The notes beneath the pieces were generated by a model. The model made no database searches. It saw only the letters and a list, made by a program, of their open reading frames with translations, and was not told the origin of the DNA. A stretch of 64,000 nucleotides of DNA. Origin: Calliopum simillimum. Lineage: Eukaryota > Arthropoda > Insecta > Diptera > Lauxaniidae. Location: positions 54,007,373 through 54,071,372 of the forward strand of contig OX638369.1 of the NCBI GenBank assembly GCA_951812925.1, read 5' to 3'. Both the position numbers and the translations under genes were made by a program. Shown here in pieces: positions 1-10,375 of the stretch. The first letter of the stretch is position 1, and the number at the start of each line of letters is the position of its first letter.

Positions 1-99
1 TATTTATGTACCAAATTTTATCCATATATACGTACACTAAATAGAGAGATATGATAATTTAAATTTTTGGTTCACGGCTTACCTTACTGTGGAAATACC

Positions 100-798
100 C
101 ATACATATTCCTGATCAGCGTCATCTCCATCTGTCAGTCTGGATGTCTGCCTGTCCGTTGAAATCATTTTAATATTTTTTGAAAGCAAGATTACTCGCTG
201 AAATTTAATACACTACCTCCGTCGTCAAAGTTAGCTTGTCTTATTGAAAATGTGAGAAATCGGTCGACGGACTCGCCTACCGCTCATACAAAAAATATAT
301 TCAAAATGCAACTTTAGGAATATTTTGAATGACGATGCAATCAACATACACATAAATACTAGGGACGATAAGCGCAAGCTCTTAGCAAAAAACTAGACGG
401 ACCCGAACAAGATGGCGTGGCATCCCCATATAAGCAAAAGTTTCAGCATGTTATGCTGAAAGCGTTTTTCAAGATAATCCAACTAAATTTCACACAGAAA
501 CTAGGAACAGTAAATGCAAGCTCTGAGCAAAATCTATACACACTCGAGCATGAGGGCGTGGCACCTCCCATAAAAGCAAAAGGTGTAAAATGTTTTACTG
601 AAAAATTTTTTTTGAGGTAATCCAAACATATTTTACTCAGACACTGAGTAAGTTCAAATCTGAGCTAAACTTTTGTGAATTCGGCCCAGCGGTCAAGGCA
701 CCTTTCGTACAAGCAAAATTTTCAAAATACTGCAGTGTAGAGTATTTGATGTTTGTCCATGCCAAAGGTAACACCCTAATTAGTTTTTTTAATTCGAG
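100..798 (-). repeat. Dispersed repeat family A, copy 1 (3' truncated)
   Basis: Read on the minus strand, this is the same repeat as the stretches at 9716-10375, 28940-32033 and 41436-42530. It starts with the shared leader (GGGTGTTACCTTTGGC near 765-785) and the CTACACTGCAG motif near 732-745. It continues with two or more diverged units of about 115 bp, each holding variants of GCTCAGAGCTTGC, ATCTCAAAAAACGC and GGTGCCACGCCCTC, and then a tail with CAGACGGACATGG-like sequence near 130-155. The terminal block GTGTAGGGTATAAAA seen in other copies is missing, so this copy is truncated. The short open frames in it are not conserved between copies. I do not know its class; it behaves like a non-autonomous element. 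Confidence 0.75.
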
Positions 799-978
799 AA
801 CATGAAAATCCCAAAAATTTTGTGACTGGCCAATAGGTTGAAAAAATCGGTATCGGACTGAACAAAAAACAAAATTGGGTATAGTCAAATTTATTAAAAT
901 ACCATCCCAAAAAAGATTCAGTTTCCACTGAAAATGTTTACTAATACGCTGAAAAATTTCTGCTAAGATTATCTTGGT

Positions 979-2589
979 CACGGCGCTGTCCTGAGAATTT
1001 AAATAACGATAACAACACCCCTCTGGGGTTATTTTATATTATGAAAGCCTATTAAATTCTGCATATTTTGGTGAATTTTAAAAAAAATCGTTAGAGCGCT
1101 TTTTGAAAAAAAGCCAAAAAACCGTTAAAATTGAAATGAAAAAAAAGTTTTGAGTTGACACACAAAAATTAAATTTTTATCAATATTTTAATAAATAATG
1201 ATTACAATGTGTATATTTTATAAAAGCATATTATATTCTAAAAAATATAAGACTAAGTAGAAAAAAATCGATGGACCGGTTTTCGAAAAACTGGCAAAAA
1301 ACCGTTAAAATTTCAATGAAAATCAATATTTTTAGTCGACATATGAAAATTAGTTTTGCTGATTATTGTAACATATAATGAAAATTATAAATATACACAC
1401 ATATTATATATATATATCATGTATGTTTTCTATAGAATAAAATGTTTACGTTCCTTAACAAAAAAACACTGAAAAAAATGATTACAAAAATTATTTAGTT
1501 AAAAAAATATTGTTAAAATTGGAGTTAGCCCGACAAAATTCGGATTTTGCTGCAAAATAGTTCGAAGTGAAATTTTGTCACAAGAATACTCATTATTTAT
1601 GCATGAAAAATAAAGTATGAAAAAATCATACTGAAATCTTCTACGCATAAAAAGTTATTCAAGGTCAAAGGTCGAAAAAATCAGTTTTTTCCAAATATCA
1701 CACTAACGGTTACCTTTTCAGAAAAATAGGTGTAAACAATTTTGTAGTCCTTAAAATTTTCTATGGAAAAGACCTCAGAGTGGTTTTCGTACGACTTACA
1801 GTTTAGGAGATATTCTAATAAAAAAAGTGTCAAAGCTAAGAAATGCATGCATGCGGTATATAAGTGTGCATAGCCACATGTTGATTTTTAATGTGCCATA
1901 ACTTATGAACGATGAGTTGCACGAAAAAAACAAAACCATCAGGTTATAGGGAATTGTATGCTCTATAAATAATAAGCAATGTATGTACACATACAATTTA
2001 CCGTTTAGGAGTTATTCAATGAAAACCATAAAAATTAAGGACAACGATAAAAAAATCTGTTTTCATTGAATTATGTGTATTTTTGTAATCATTTTTTTCA
2101 GTATTTTTTTGTTAAGGAACGTAAACATTTTATTCTATAGAAAACATACATGATATATATATAATATGTGTGTATATTTATAATTTTCATTATATGTTAC
2201 AATAATCAGCAAAACTAATTTTCATATGTCGACTAAAAATATTGATTTTCATTGAAATTTTAACGGTTTTTTGCCAGTTTTTCGAAAACCGGTCCATCGA
2301 TTTTTTTCTACTTAGTCCTATATTTTTTAGAATATAATATGCTTTTATAATATATACACATTGTAATCATTATTTATTAAAATATTGATAAAAATTTAAT
2401 TTTTGTGTGTCAACTCAAAACTTTTTTTTCATTTCAATTTTAACGGTTTTTCGGCTTTTTTTCAAAAAGCGCTCTAACGATTTTTTTTAAAATTCACCAA
2501 AATATGCAGAATTTAATAGGCTTTCATAATATAAAATAACCCCAGAGGGGTGTTGTTATCGTTATTTAAATTCTCAGGACAGCGCCGTG
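979..2589. mobile_element. Foldback element FB1, 1.6 kb, 4-bp TSD
   Basis: The two ends are long inverted repeats. The left arm starts CACGGCGCTGTCC at 979 and runs to about 1505; the right arm runs from about 2055 to GGACAGCGCCGTG at 2589, nearly identical over about 530 bp. The element is flanked by TGGT on both sides (975-978, 2590-2593), which I read as a 4-bp target duplication. Each arm contains two related sub-blocks (near 1081-1150 and 1260-1330) sharing AAAAACCGTTAAAATT. The loop (about 1510-2050) has no ORF but is similar to the interior of the foldback at 16040-17075. CAC ends and a 4-bp duplication are found in Chapaev-type elements, but TGGT does not fit their usual target, so I leave the class open. 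Confidence 0.85.
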
Positions 2590-2889
2590 TGGTTCTCAAA
2601 ATAAAATTCCGTTTCAAAGGATCTAAACTCCGTTAAATAGGATCTAAAATTGTTTTTATTTTAACGGCGGGAGTCGTGGTTTGTTACCGATTAGCTAATG
2701 AACAAACTACAAAAGGTTGTTCTTGTAAACTGGTGATGATTGAAATGCACAATGAAATTAAAATCTTGGCAGACAAAATGTTAACTGAAAAAGGTAGTTG
2801 AAAAGGATTTCCAAGGATCGGAAAAGTTTTTGAAGGAGTCAAAGTCATCGCGATGGATAGAATTCATTTTGACATTATTTTACAGAACA

Positions 2890-3540
2890 TTAATTTCCGA
2901 TTTTTTTATATTAGACCAGTCAATTTAGATGCTAGTTGTATATGTGAGTCTTGTACTAATTCCAAACTTCATACAGCCTATACCAATCGATAGAGAATTT
3001 TGCTCTGAAGAACATATCAAAATGGGGCCTCCCAATTTTTCCGGGAATTTATGTAAATTTGGGTTTCTCCATTAGGTACCAAGTAAAAAATTTTGATATT
3101 TCTAATTTTAGTAATATTTGATTATCTTATATTGTATGTACTCGATCCAGACACAAAATATTTTTACAGTATAAAGTCTGGTTCACGAGTTAGAGTTTTA
3201 AAAATTTGATTCAATTCACTGCATTCCAGCCGATTAGTCAAATTTTTAAAGTCCTCTAACTCGACCATCTTAAAGGTATTATGTATCTGGGTTGAGGGCA
3301 TATATGGGTATAACATAATCAAATATAACTTAAATCGGAAACATCAACATATTTTAACTCGTACTATTATCACGGAGGAAAGCCCAATTTACATAATTTG
3401 CCGGAAAAATTTGGAGGACTTATTTTGATTTGTTGTTCAGGGTGAAATTTTCTATCGGTTGAGATAGGTTTTATGAACTTTGAAATTAGTGCAAGACTCA
3501 AATCTAACTTGACTTGCCTATATCTATTATTTGTTCTCAA
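2890..3540. repeat. Old imperfect inverted repeat, probable decayed foldback
   Basis: The halves around about 3215 are imperfect reverse complements. For example, the left has GAGTCTTGTACTAATT (near 2946) and the right reads GAGTCTTGCACTAATT on the minus strand (near 3495). The pairs CCGATAGAAAATTT/TCGATAGAGAATTT and TTTTTCCGG also match in order. Divergence is clearly higher than in the other foldbacks, so this looks old. I see no clear target duplication and no coding sequence. Confidence 0.6.
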
Positions 3541-5557
3541 ATATATTATTTTTTATAACTGAAACTGAAGCAAAAGTTCCATTGGAAGTTTTCCATTACT
3601 CGTAGCGGAAGTGGTGCACATTAACATTTCAAGTCACTAAAGGAAGCATAAACTCATCAGTGGTATGGATAAACAAAGAATATTTTGATAATATAAATAT
3701 TTAGGACTCTACTTTATAAAAAATATGACATTGAATTAATTAAAAGGCTCAAGAAAGGTTCTCATCATTTGATCGGATACCACAGTAAAATTTTTAATTG
3801 TGTGGCGTGTCAAAGTGGCATAAAAAAAAATCGAAAGTAAAACAATTTTTTTCATTGATTGTGAGAAAGAACTATTTGTTGGTGGTAAAATCAAGTTCAT
3901 TGCCTTAATTTACATTACCTGGCATACAGGGTAACCCCTAATTTTCTCGACGGAAGAGACACAATTAGCATAATTCCAATGACATTGGCATTTAATTGTA
4001 AATGTTTTTTTTTTTTTTTTTTGAATTTTTCCTTTTTGTAAATAGAAACCAGTGAAAAAATAAAATCTCATCCGGTTTGACGAGCATTAAATGCGCCGCT
4101 TCCACAAGATATAGCATATCCCCCCTTTGAAAGGAAATGCAAATTTCAATTTCAATAACAAACGCGTAAATAACATATGAAAAAACTCTATAAAGACAAA
4201 CAATTATTATGCTCTCAATAGTTTGTGTCCGATTACCTTTTACGGGTGTGACACATGCGACATTTTCTGAAAGAGAAACAAGTTCAAAAGTGTCCCCTAT
4301 GTGATGTACTTCCTCAGTGGCTGCCATAATTTTTATTAGGTACCTACTCCGATGTATTTCTGTTCTGTCTGTCTGTCTGTCTGTTATCACGACTGTGAAC
4401 ACTTGGTGCTTTCGGCAAAAGAAACTTCGTTATGATTTCCATAATGCAAGGTTTTTGGATTAAAGTAAGGTGTGCACACCTTGAACGCAAACACTGGAAA
4501 TGTGTTGTTTATGGTTGTCTATAGCGCAGCAAAAGGTGCTCTCATCACATGCAAAGAAGGGGTTCCATTTATGTCGTTTATTGTTACCCTTTCGCACGAT
4601 CGTAGCGAGTTCGTTCGTACGTTACGCAGTGACTCAAGTGTTCTGAACAAAATAATCACAATTGAATTCATTATCAAAAGCATACTATATCTTCTGATTC
4701 TTCTTCTTCCTTTACATTTGCGGATTTAATTCTCTTTATTTGTATTTGTGTATACATATTTGCTTAAACGTCATACTTTTATGTTGTGAAATGTGCACAT
4801 GCGCACTACTATGATCGGCACACTATGAGTATATGTAAATATCCGATTCAAAAACTTGTTCGCACACCTTGACTTATTATGAAAATCAAATGAAAGGTAA
4901 ACAGGAAAAGGGTTATTTTCTTCTATTTTGTAACAATGTTCATTGGATTTTTAATTTCTATTGAGAAAATTGTATTTTATTCTGTTTCGAGATAGCCTAT
5001 TTCCTGTAAAGTTGTAGTATAATTTTTAATGGGTTTTCAGAAAAAGTTAATCGTGCCTTTTACTACTTTATAAAATAGATAAGCACTTTTTACGGAATAT
5101 TTCTGGAAACTTGTTATAGTTTTCCTTAGAGCATAGACAAATCAAGCTTCACGCGATGCAATGCACTGTGTTAGTTTGGTTAGCACCAAGAAATGTTTCA
5201 AAAAATTACTGGAAAGTGCTGAATAATATGAATTTAACTAAGACAGTTTAGGACATGTGATCTATTTGGTCGCTACTAAATTCAACTTGTTCGAGATGGC
5301 ATACGTAAAGCGAAGAACCTTTGGCCTGGCCAAACATAAAACGATTTGCCTATGGGGGGGGGAGGGAGGGAGCTAAGTTCGGCGATTATACAGAATTTCA
5401 TGATGATCTAATTTTGTATCTAAAAAAGGACAACTATAGCTTTTAAATGGTATAGTTCAGTACTTTCTGAAGTTTTCTAGATATGACACAGGTTTACGAT
5501 TGTAGTGCAACGATACAAAAGTCCTGAGCTAATGATAATGTCTTCACCGTGACATGA
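3541..5557. other. Unassigned intergenic DNA with simple repeats
   Basis: No recognisable gene. A poly-T run at about 4004-4022 could be the poly-A end of a minus-strand retroposed sequence whose upstream part includes a (CTGT)n tract at 4361-4385. The minus-strand 136-codon frame over this stretch is partly translated simple repeat and I do not call it a gene. A G-rich run lies at about 5354-5371. Confidence 0.4.
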
Positions 5558-5641
5558 CCCATATGCAGGGGCGTGGAGAGAAAATCCGGGCCCGGGGTTA
5601 ATTATATACCGGGCCCCCTCCACTACTAGTTTTTTTTTATT

Positions 5642-5783
5642 CGATACTTACCCACAGGATGCCCAAGAGATATATGAAATGTGCAAAGTAAAATTTTGTT
5701 TGCTTCCCGCCCCGATACTAACCCACAGTATGCCCAAGAGATATATGAAATGTGCAGTCATGATTTTGTTTGCTTCCCGCCCA
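5642..5783. repeat. Two tandem units of 71 bp
   Basis: Two adjacent, almost identical units begin with CGATACT (5642 and 5713) and include ATGCCCAAGAGATATATGAA. They sit just inside the left end of the hAT element. The open frame running through the second unit and on to 5944 is unsupported by any family I recognise. Confidence 0.8.
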
Positions 5784-5940
5784 TATTCATAAAACAAAAG
5801 TCAAAAACTAAGATTTCGGCCAGTCTTCGAACAATGCTTGAAAATATACTAAAAGAGGCAAATCATTTTAACTGCCCCTTTACTTCGAGACTATTGGTTT
5901 TTTTCGGAGATGTCATTAAATCAACCTTTGTAGAGAATAA

Positions 5941-7480
5941 TTGAATTGAATTGAATTGAATTTTATTTTTCTTATCTTATTACATAATACAAAATTCCAA
6001 TACTTATCAATTAGCTAAGGTAATATATATAGTATGTAATTTAGATAATAAGTCATTCTTTAGCCAACTGATGACTAGTGATGAATGACTTAGATTCGTA
6101 CATTTTTATAAATTAAATTGTTTAAATTGTTGTGGAGGAAAAGGTAAAAATAAATTTAAATTTATAAATTTGTTTTCTTTTCTAATAAAAAATAGGAACA
6201 AGTAAAAATAGTTACACACTTAAAAAATAGTTTGAATTTGAAAAATGCATTTTTTTTTTTTTATGATATAAAAACAACAAAAATTTTGATCGCAATTACA
6301 TAGCTTTGATCATAGAGATATCTTTTGTAAAAAGCCAAAATTTTACTTTTTTAAGGAAGATGTTATAGTTTCTCAAAGTTCTGATCTCAAGTGGCAAATT
6401 ATTAAAAAAATTTGGAGCCGAAACAGTAAAAAAGTTATAAAATTGAGTTTTATTTGAAGCTGGAACATTAACGAATTGCATATTATTCACTCTTAATTCG
6501 TATACATTAGAGTTTCGCAAATTTTGGCTATAACCACTTCGCATGAAAAATATCTTGAGAACTTTGTAGACATATGAATGTTTCAACGGCAAAATGCGCA
6601 GATGACAAAATAAAGGCCAGCTACTTTCCATTCTGCTCTTGTTTAGAATTATTCTAATAACATGTTTTTGTGCTATCATTAAAGGTTCGAGAGTACTGTA
6701 AAATGTTCCTCCCCAACTCGCTAGGCCATATTGAAGCTTCGAACTAACTAATCCATGATAAACCATTGTAAGTAGCTTTTTTGAACAGTATTCTTTGAGT
6801 AGTAAATATAATTTGCGAATTACCGACATGACATATTTTTTCAAGTTGGTTACATGTGCTTTCCAATTTATTTTTTTATCTATAAGAACACCTAGGTACT
6901 TAAACTCCTCAACAACTTCGATTTTAAAGAAACCAGAACTACAAATTTCATTACTAATGAAGTTGATTTTACCACTTGAATGCGGCTCTAAGCTAAGTTT
7001 CTTACAGAAATTGGAATGGAAAACAACGTTGCAGTCAAAGGGCTCTGAGTTCTTTGAGAAAAGCTAAGCTTTGTTTTTTCACTTACAATCAGTTCATGTT
7101 TAGTAAACCATTGTCTTAAAATATGAAGGTCATGTTGCAATTTTGCTAATGAATCAAAGATGGTCTTATTTGAATATGTAAACGTCATATCATCCGCAAA
7201 AGCTGTGACAGAACTACTAAAATTTTGCTTAAAAATCGAGTCAACGTATATTAAAAATAACAACGGGCCTAGGACAGAACCTTGAGGTACACCTACGTTA
7301 ATTTCCAGCTCGTCACTAAAAATACCATCAATTTTGACTTATTGAACTCTACCTGTCAGATAGGACTTAAACCAATCATAAGTATTTCCTCTGAAACCAG
7401 CTTTATACAGCTTATCCAACAGGATGCAATGGTTGACCAAATCAAAAGCTTTGGTCATATCAATGAACTAACCAACATTA
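5941..7480 (-). mobile_element. 5'-truncated CR1/L2-like non-LTR retrotransposon
   Basis: This minus-strand insert has reverse-transcriptase coding sequence and ends at 5941-5962 in several copies of ATTCA/AATTC, the microsatellite-type 3' tail common in CR1-like elements instead of poly-A. It is 5' truncated just upstream of the RT motif [13 protein letters not shown] (near 7434-7472), typical of incomplete target-primed reverse transcription. The flanking DNA is the hAT element at 5566-8863, so this insertion is younger than that element. I could not find a clean target duplication. Confidence 0.75.
6296..7472 (-). pseudogene. Reverse transcriptase C-terminal half, CR1/L2-like, broken
   Basis: In order along the minus strand I can read [13 protein letters not shown] (near 7434-7472), then [17 protein letters not shown], then GVPQGSVLGPLLFLIYVDS (about 7235-7290), then the catalytic FADD (about 7189-7200). 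After this comes a thumb/connection region with the family-like pattern YHGLVSSKLQYGLASWGG and LEPLMIAQKHVIRIILN (about 6640-6750). The frame is interrupted at least twice (a stop near 7340 and a shift near 7065). The protein would place nucleotides during target-primed reverse transcription. The fingers domain and any endonuclease are missing. The C-terminal pattern is most like CR1/L2/Daphne-type LINEs; I could not exclude Jockey-like relatives. Confidence 0.8.
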
Positions 7481-7661
7481 TATTCTTAGGAGAATTCGGT
7501 CCAAACATTAAACTTATTGCTGTTTTGGAACAAAAATAGTAATTTTGAATTAAATTTTCAGGACTAGAAATTAGTTTTATGCTGTAGGAAATTAAATGCT
7601 AATTAATTAAAATGAAATAGTTAATTAAAAATACTAATACTATATCAAATGCCGAGCTACA

Positions 7662-7762
7662 TCAAAAATGCAAACAGAAGGCTATAGCAAACGAGATCAA
7701 GCTGCGCAAATGGGGATGGATTGGTCACACTCTCCGGAAACCACACAGCGAATGAACAGATT
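7662..7762 (+). pseudogene. RTE/BovB-like LINE C-terminal fragment
   Basis: One plus-strand frame reads AIANEIKLRKWGWIGHTLRK and then PHSE before a stop. The pattern KxRKWxWIGHTLRKP is characteristic of the C-terminal end of RTE-type retrotransposon proteins. Only about 30 codons remain. It lies beside the CR1-like insert inside the hAT element and is a dead fragment. Confidence 0.7.
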
Positions 7763-7765
7763 TCA

Positions 7766-7811
7766 TATTGGCCCTATGCTCCTCCTAGGAGTTAAAGGAG
7801 AATACATACAT
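7766..7811 (+). repeat. Short dispersed block shared with 18997-19041
   Basis: About 44 bp beginning TTGGCCCTATGCTCCT and including AGGAGTTAAAGGAGAATAC recur with only a few differences at 18997-19041. At the second site it is part of a block that interrupts a direct repeat, so it is probably a piece of a mobile or copied sequence of unknown type. Confidence 0.7.
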
Positions 7812-8871
7812 ACAATTTTTAAGGTGAGGATCTGGTCTCAAAGTACTGATTTTTGAGCCATAAATTGGTCTTGTATAATTTTCCTTTCAACAAATAATAT
7901 TTTCCGTAAGGCATGATTCGGTACCTTTAAGTTTTTAAGTTATGTGGAGTGTAAAGGGATATTAATTTTATAAGTTGTATTTTTTTATAGTTGAGATTAA
8001 AGATGGGTGTTGGCTCAAGTTTTATTCATTACCAGCGGATGGGCTCGGGCTTTGAAATCGATTTTCATGTGAGACCGAACCTAACTACAAAAGCCCTTAA
8101 TTTAGAGGCCAGTGAGAACCCGTAAATCAAACGAAGGTTTAGGACATAGGCGTCCACGCGTGTCATCGCCAAGTGCCATTATTTCAAAATTACTTGATCT
8201 CAAGTGCCGCAGCAAAATTGAAAATGAAAATCGCAATTACAAGTAACAGTAAATAGGAAATTTTGAAGGATTGCGAGCGGCCACCAGCAACAACAAATGC
8301 GAAAATCTTGTTGTTGTTTTTTCGTCCGCACAAGACTATGTGTTTTGTTGTTGCAACAAAACGAAACTTCGCAAGGTTTTCTAGATTTTCGAAAAAAAGG
8401 ACACAATGGCAAAGCCAAATGTTATCAATTTACTAACTGACAGTATTTTTAGATTCGCAAAAAAAAAAACACTCGCACAAGTAACTGTAAATTCAAAAAT
8501 CCTTGTTTGTTGTTGTTTTCAATAATTATAAAAAAGTTATGTTTTCTTTTTTATCAATTTTACATGGGGGCCACGACTTTTTATGCGAGTGGCAAATTTT
8601 TTTAATTTTACTCTAGAAGGGCACCTATGGTTTAGGAGCACGAACATGGAAAAAATTCTATTCTTAAATAAAAATATGGAAATAACAAAACTTATTAGAT
8701 TTCTCCAAAAAGCTTAAGTGAGCAGACAATGTATAATCATTGTTTTTTCTCGTTTAAAAAAAAAAAAAAAATAATTTTGTGGGCCCGGACTTTTTTCAAG
8801 GGCCATCTAAAAAACTCCGGGCCTGGGGGAATACCCCCTTACCCCCCATTCTCGTTAGGCCTGCCCATACG

Positions 8872-9715
8872 ACAAAAATGTAATTCGGTATATGCCAAAC
8901 TACTTTGAAGTTAAAGAACTAAAAAGTCACAAAAAACTTTTTTAAAATAATACGTAAAACAATTCCATTTTTTTATTACTTACCCCGATCTAGTCCAACC
9001 ACAGTTATTTTTCTTCGGTTTTATAGTCGTTTACGATGAACTTCTAAATACGAATCTGAGCTTGGTTTTATTTAACCATGTCAGGATCTCACTCAAAAGT
9101 GAAAAAATTACTGTTTTGATGTATACTTCAGTCTTGCCAAATACATACTTGATCAGAAAAATCGTGCCAATTCGACCAAAAAACCTAATTTTGGATTTAA
9201 AAAAAAAACGTCCGCATTAGAATAAATTTTATATAATGTACAAATTATATATAATATACATGTTCATATATGAATGGAAAAAAGATTCTCGGACTTTGGA
9301 TTCCCGGGCACCAAAAGCTTCGTTTCTTATGTAATAAATATGAAAAAAATTATTTTAAAATTAAATGTATTAAACTTGTTATATGGACTTATTCCTCCAA
9401 ATGTTCTACAGTTTTTGAAATATTGTCAAAACAAGATTTGTATAGAAAAATCAAAGACGATTCGAATTTGGTTTTGATGTTTGTAAGCACCATGCAAAAT
9501 TTGATTAGTTTTAGGGGAGATTCTATGGACCCAAAACCAGTTTCAAAACTGAAAAATTGTCCATAATATGGAAGTTTTTTTTTTTTTTGTGTAGTTTTTA
9601 TTTTAAATTTCCCCCCTTAAACGGTCAATATCTCCAAAAAATATGAGACTGGCTTACAAAGAATTTATTCGTAAATTAAAAATTTAAGTAAACGCTGGTT
9701 GCTGGACTTAAAAAT
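8872..9715. other. Unassigned AT-rich DNA
   Basis: I see no gene, RNA or element end here. The overlapping frames at 9270-9566 have composition-driven, lysine- and isoleucine-rich translations and no recognisable domain. Confidence 0.4.
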
Positions 9716-10375
9716 AAACTAGTAAGGGTGTAACATTAAATACCCTACACTCCAGAATCTTGAAAATTTTGTTGATACTCAAGGTGCCACGCCCTCTTGT
9801 CCGAGTTTACCCAGTTTTTGCTCAGAGCTTGCATTTATAGTTCTTAGTGTCTGAGTGAAATTTGGTTGGATTGTCTCAAAAAACGTTTTCAGTATAGCGT
9901 TTTGAAGCTTTTGCTTGCATGGAAGGTGCCACGGCCTCTCGCTTGATTTCACCCAGTTCGGACCAGTGTTTGCTCAGAGCTTGCGCTTACAATTCGTAGT
10001 ATTTATGTGTATTTTGGTTGCATTGTCGTGAAAAATACTCCTAAAGTTGCATTTTGAATATATTTTTTTTTTTTTGTTCGAGCGGATGGCGTGTCCGATT
10101 TTGATCATTTTCAATCACACGAGTTAACTTTGACGACGAAGGCAATGTACCAAATTTAATTAAATTATTTTCCCCAGTTTTCCCAAAAAATGTATTTCCA
10201 CAGTCAGCTAGCCAGCCAGCCTGCCAGACGGACATGGCTATATCGACTCAGGAGGTGACGCTGATGAAGAATTATATATTCATTACCATACATGCTACGC
10301 CTCCTTTTCTACGTTACAAACGGAAGGATAAAGTGAGTAAGTATACCCTGGGTGGAGGGTATAAAAAAGCTTCGC
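9716..10375 (+). repeat. Dispersed repeat family A, copy 2
   Basis: This copy starts CTAGTAAGGGTGTAACAT, then ATACCCTACACTCCAG at about 9740. It holds two diverged units of about 115-130 bp with GTTTTTGCTCAGAGCTTGC and GTGCCACGCCCTCTTG, then the tail with CAGACGGACATGGCTATAT (10216), GCTACGCCTCC and ACAAACGGAAGGA. It ends with ACCCTGGGTGGAGGGTATA near 10370. The near-terminal ATACCCTACAC and GTGGAGGGTAT are reverse complements, suggesting short terminal inverted repeats. No coding capacity is conserved. Confidence 0.8.

Larger units (their letters stand above)
5566..8863. mobile_element. hAT-like element, 3.3 kb, 8-bp TSD, with nested retroelements
   Basis: The left end reads CAGGGGCGTGGAGAG and is followed by a GGGCCCGGGG block. 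The right end, on the minus strand, reads CAGGCCTAACGAGAATGG and is followed by an AGGCCCGGAG block. The flanks are CCCATATG (5558-5565) and CCCATACG (8864-8871), a 7/8 match, which is the 8-bp target duplication expected for hAT elements. CAGGGGCGTG ends with GGGCCCGGG blocks are typical of insect hAT families as I know them. I find no transposase motif, so it appears non-autonomous. Its interior carries CR1-like (5941-7480) and RTE-like (7662-7762) fragments. Confidence 0.8.

Noticed and set aside
979..2589. Assignment of FB1 to Chapaev
   Set aside because: CAC ends and a 4-bp duplication fit, but the target TGGT does not match the usual TWNA pattern and there is no transposase.
3992..4402. 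136-codon minus-strand frame
   Set aside because: N-terminal TDRQTDR comes from a tetranucleotide repeat and the C-terminal lysines from a poly-T tract; no domain in the middle.
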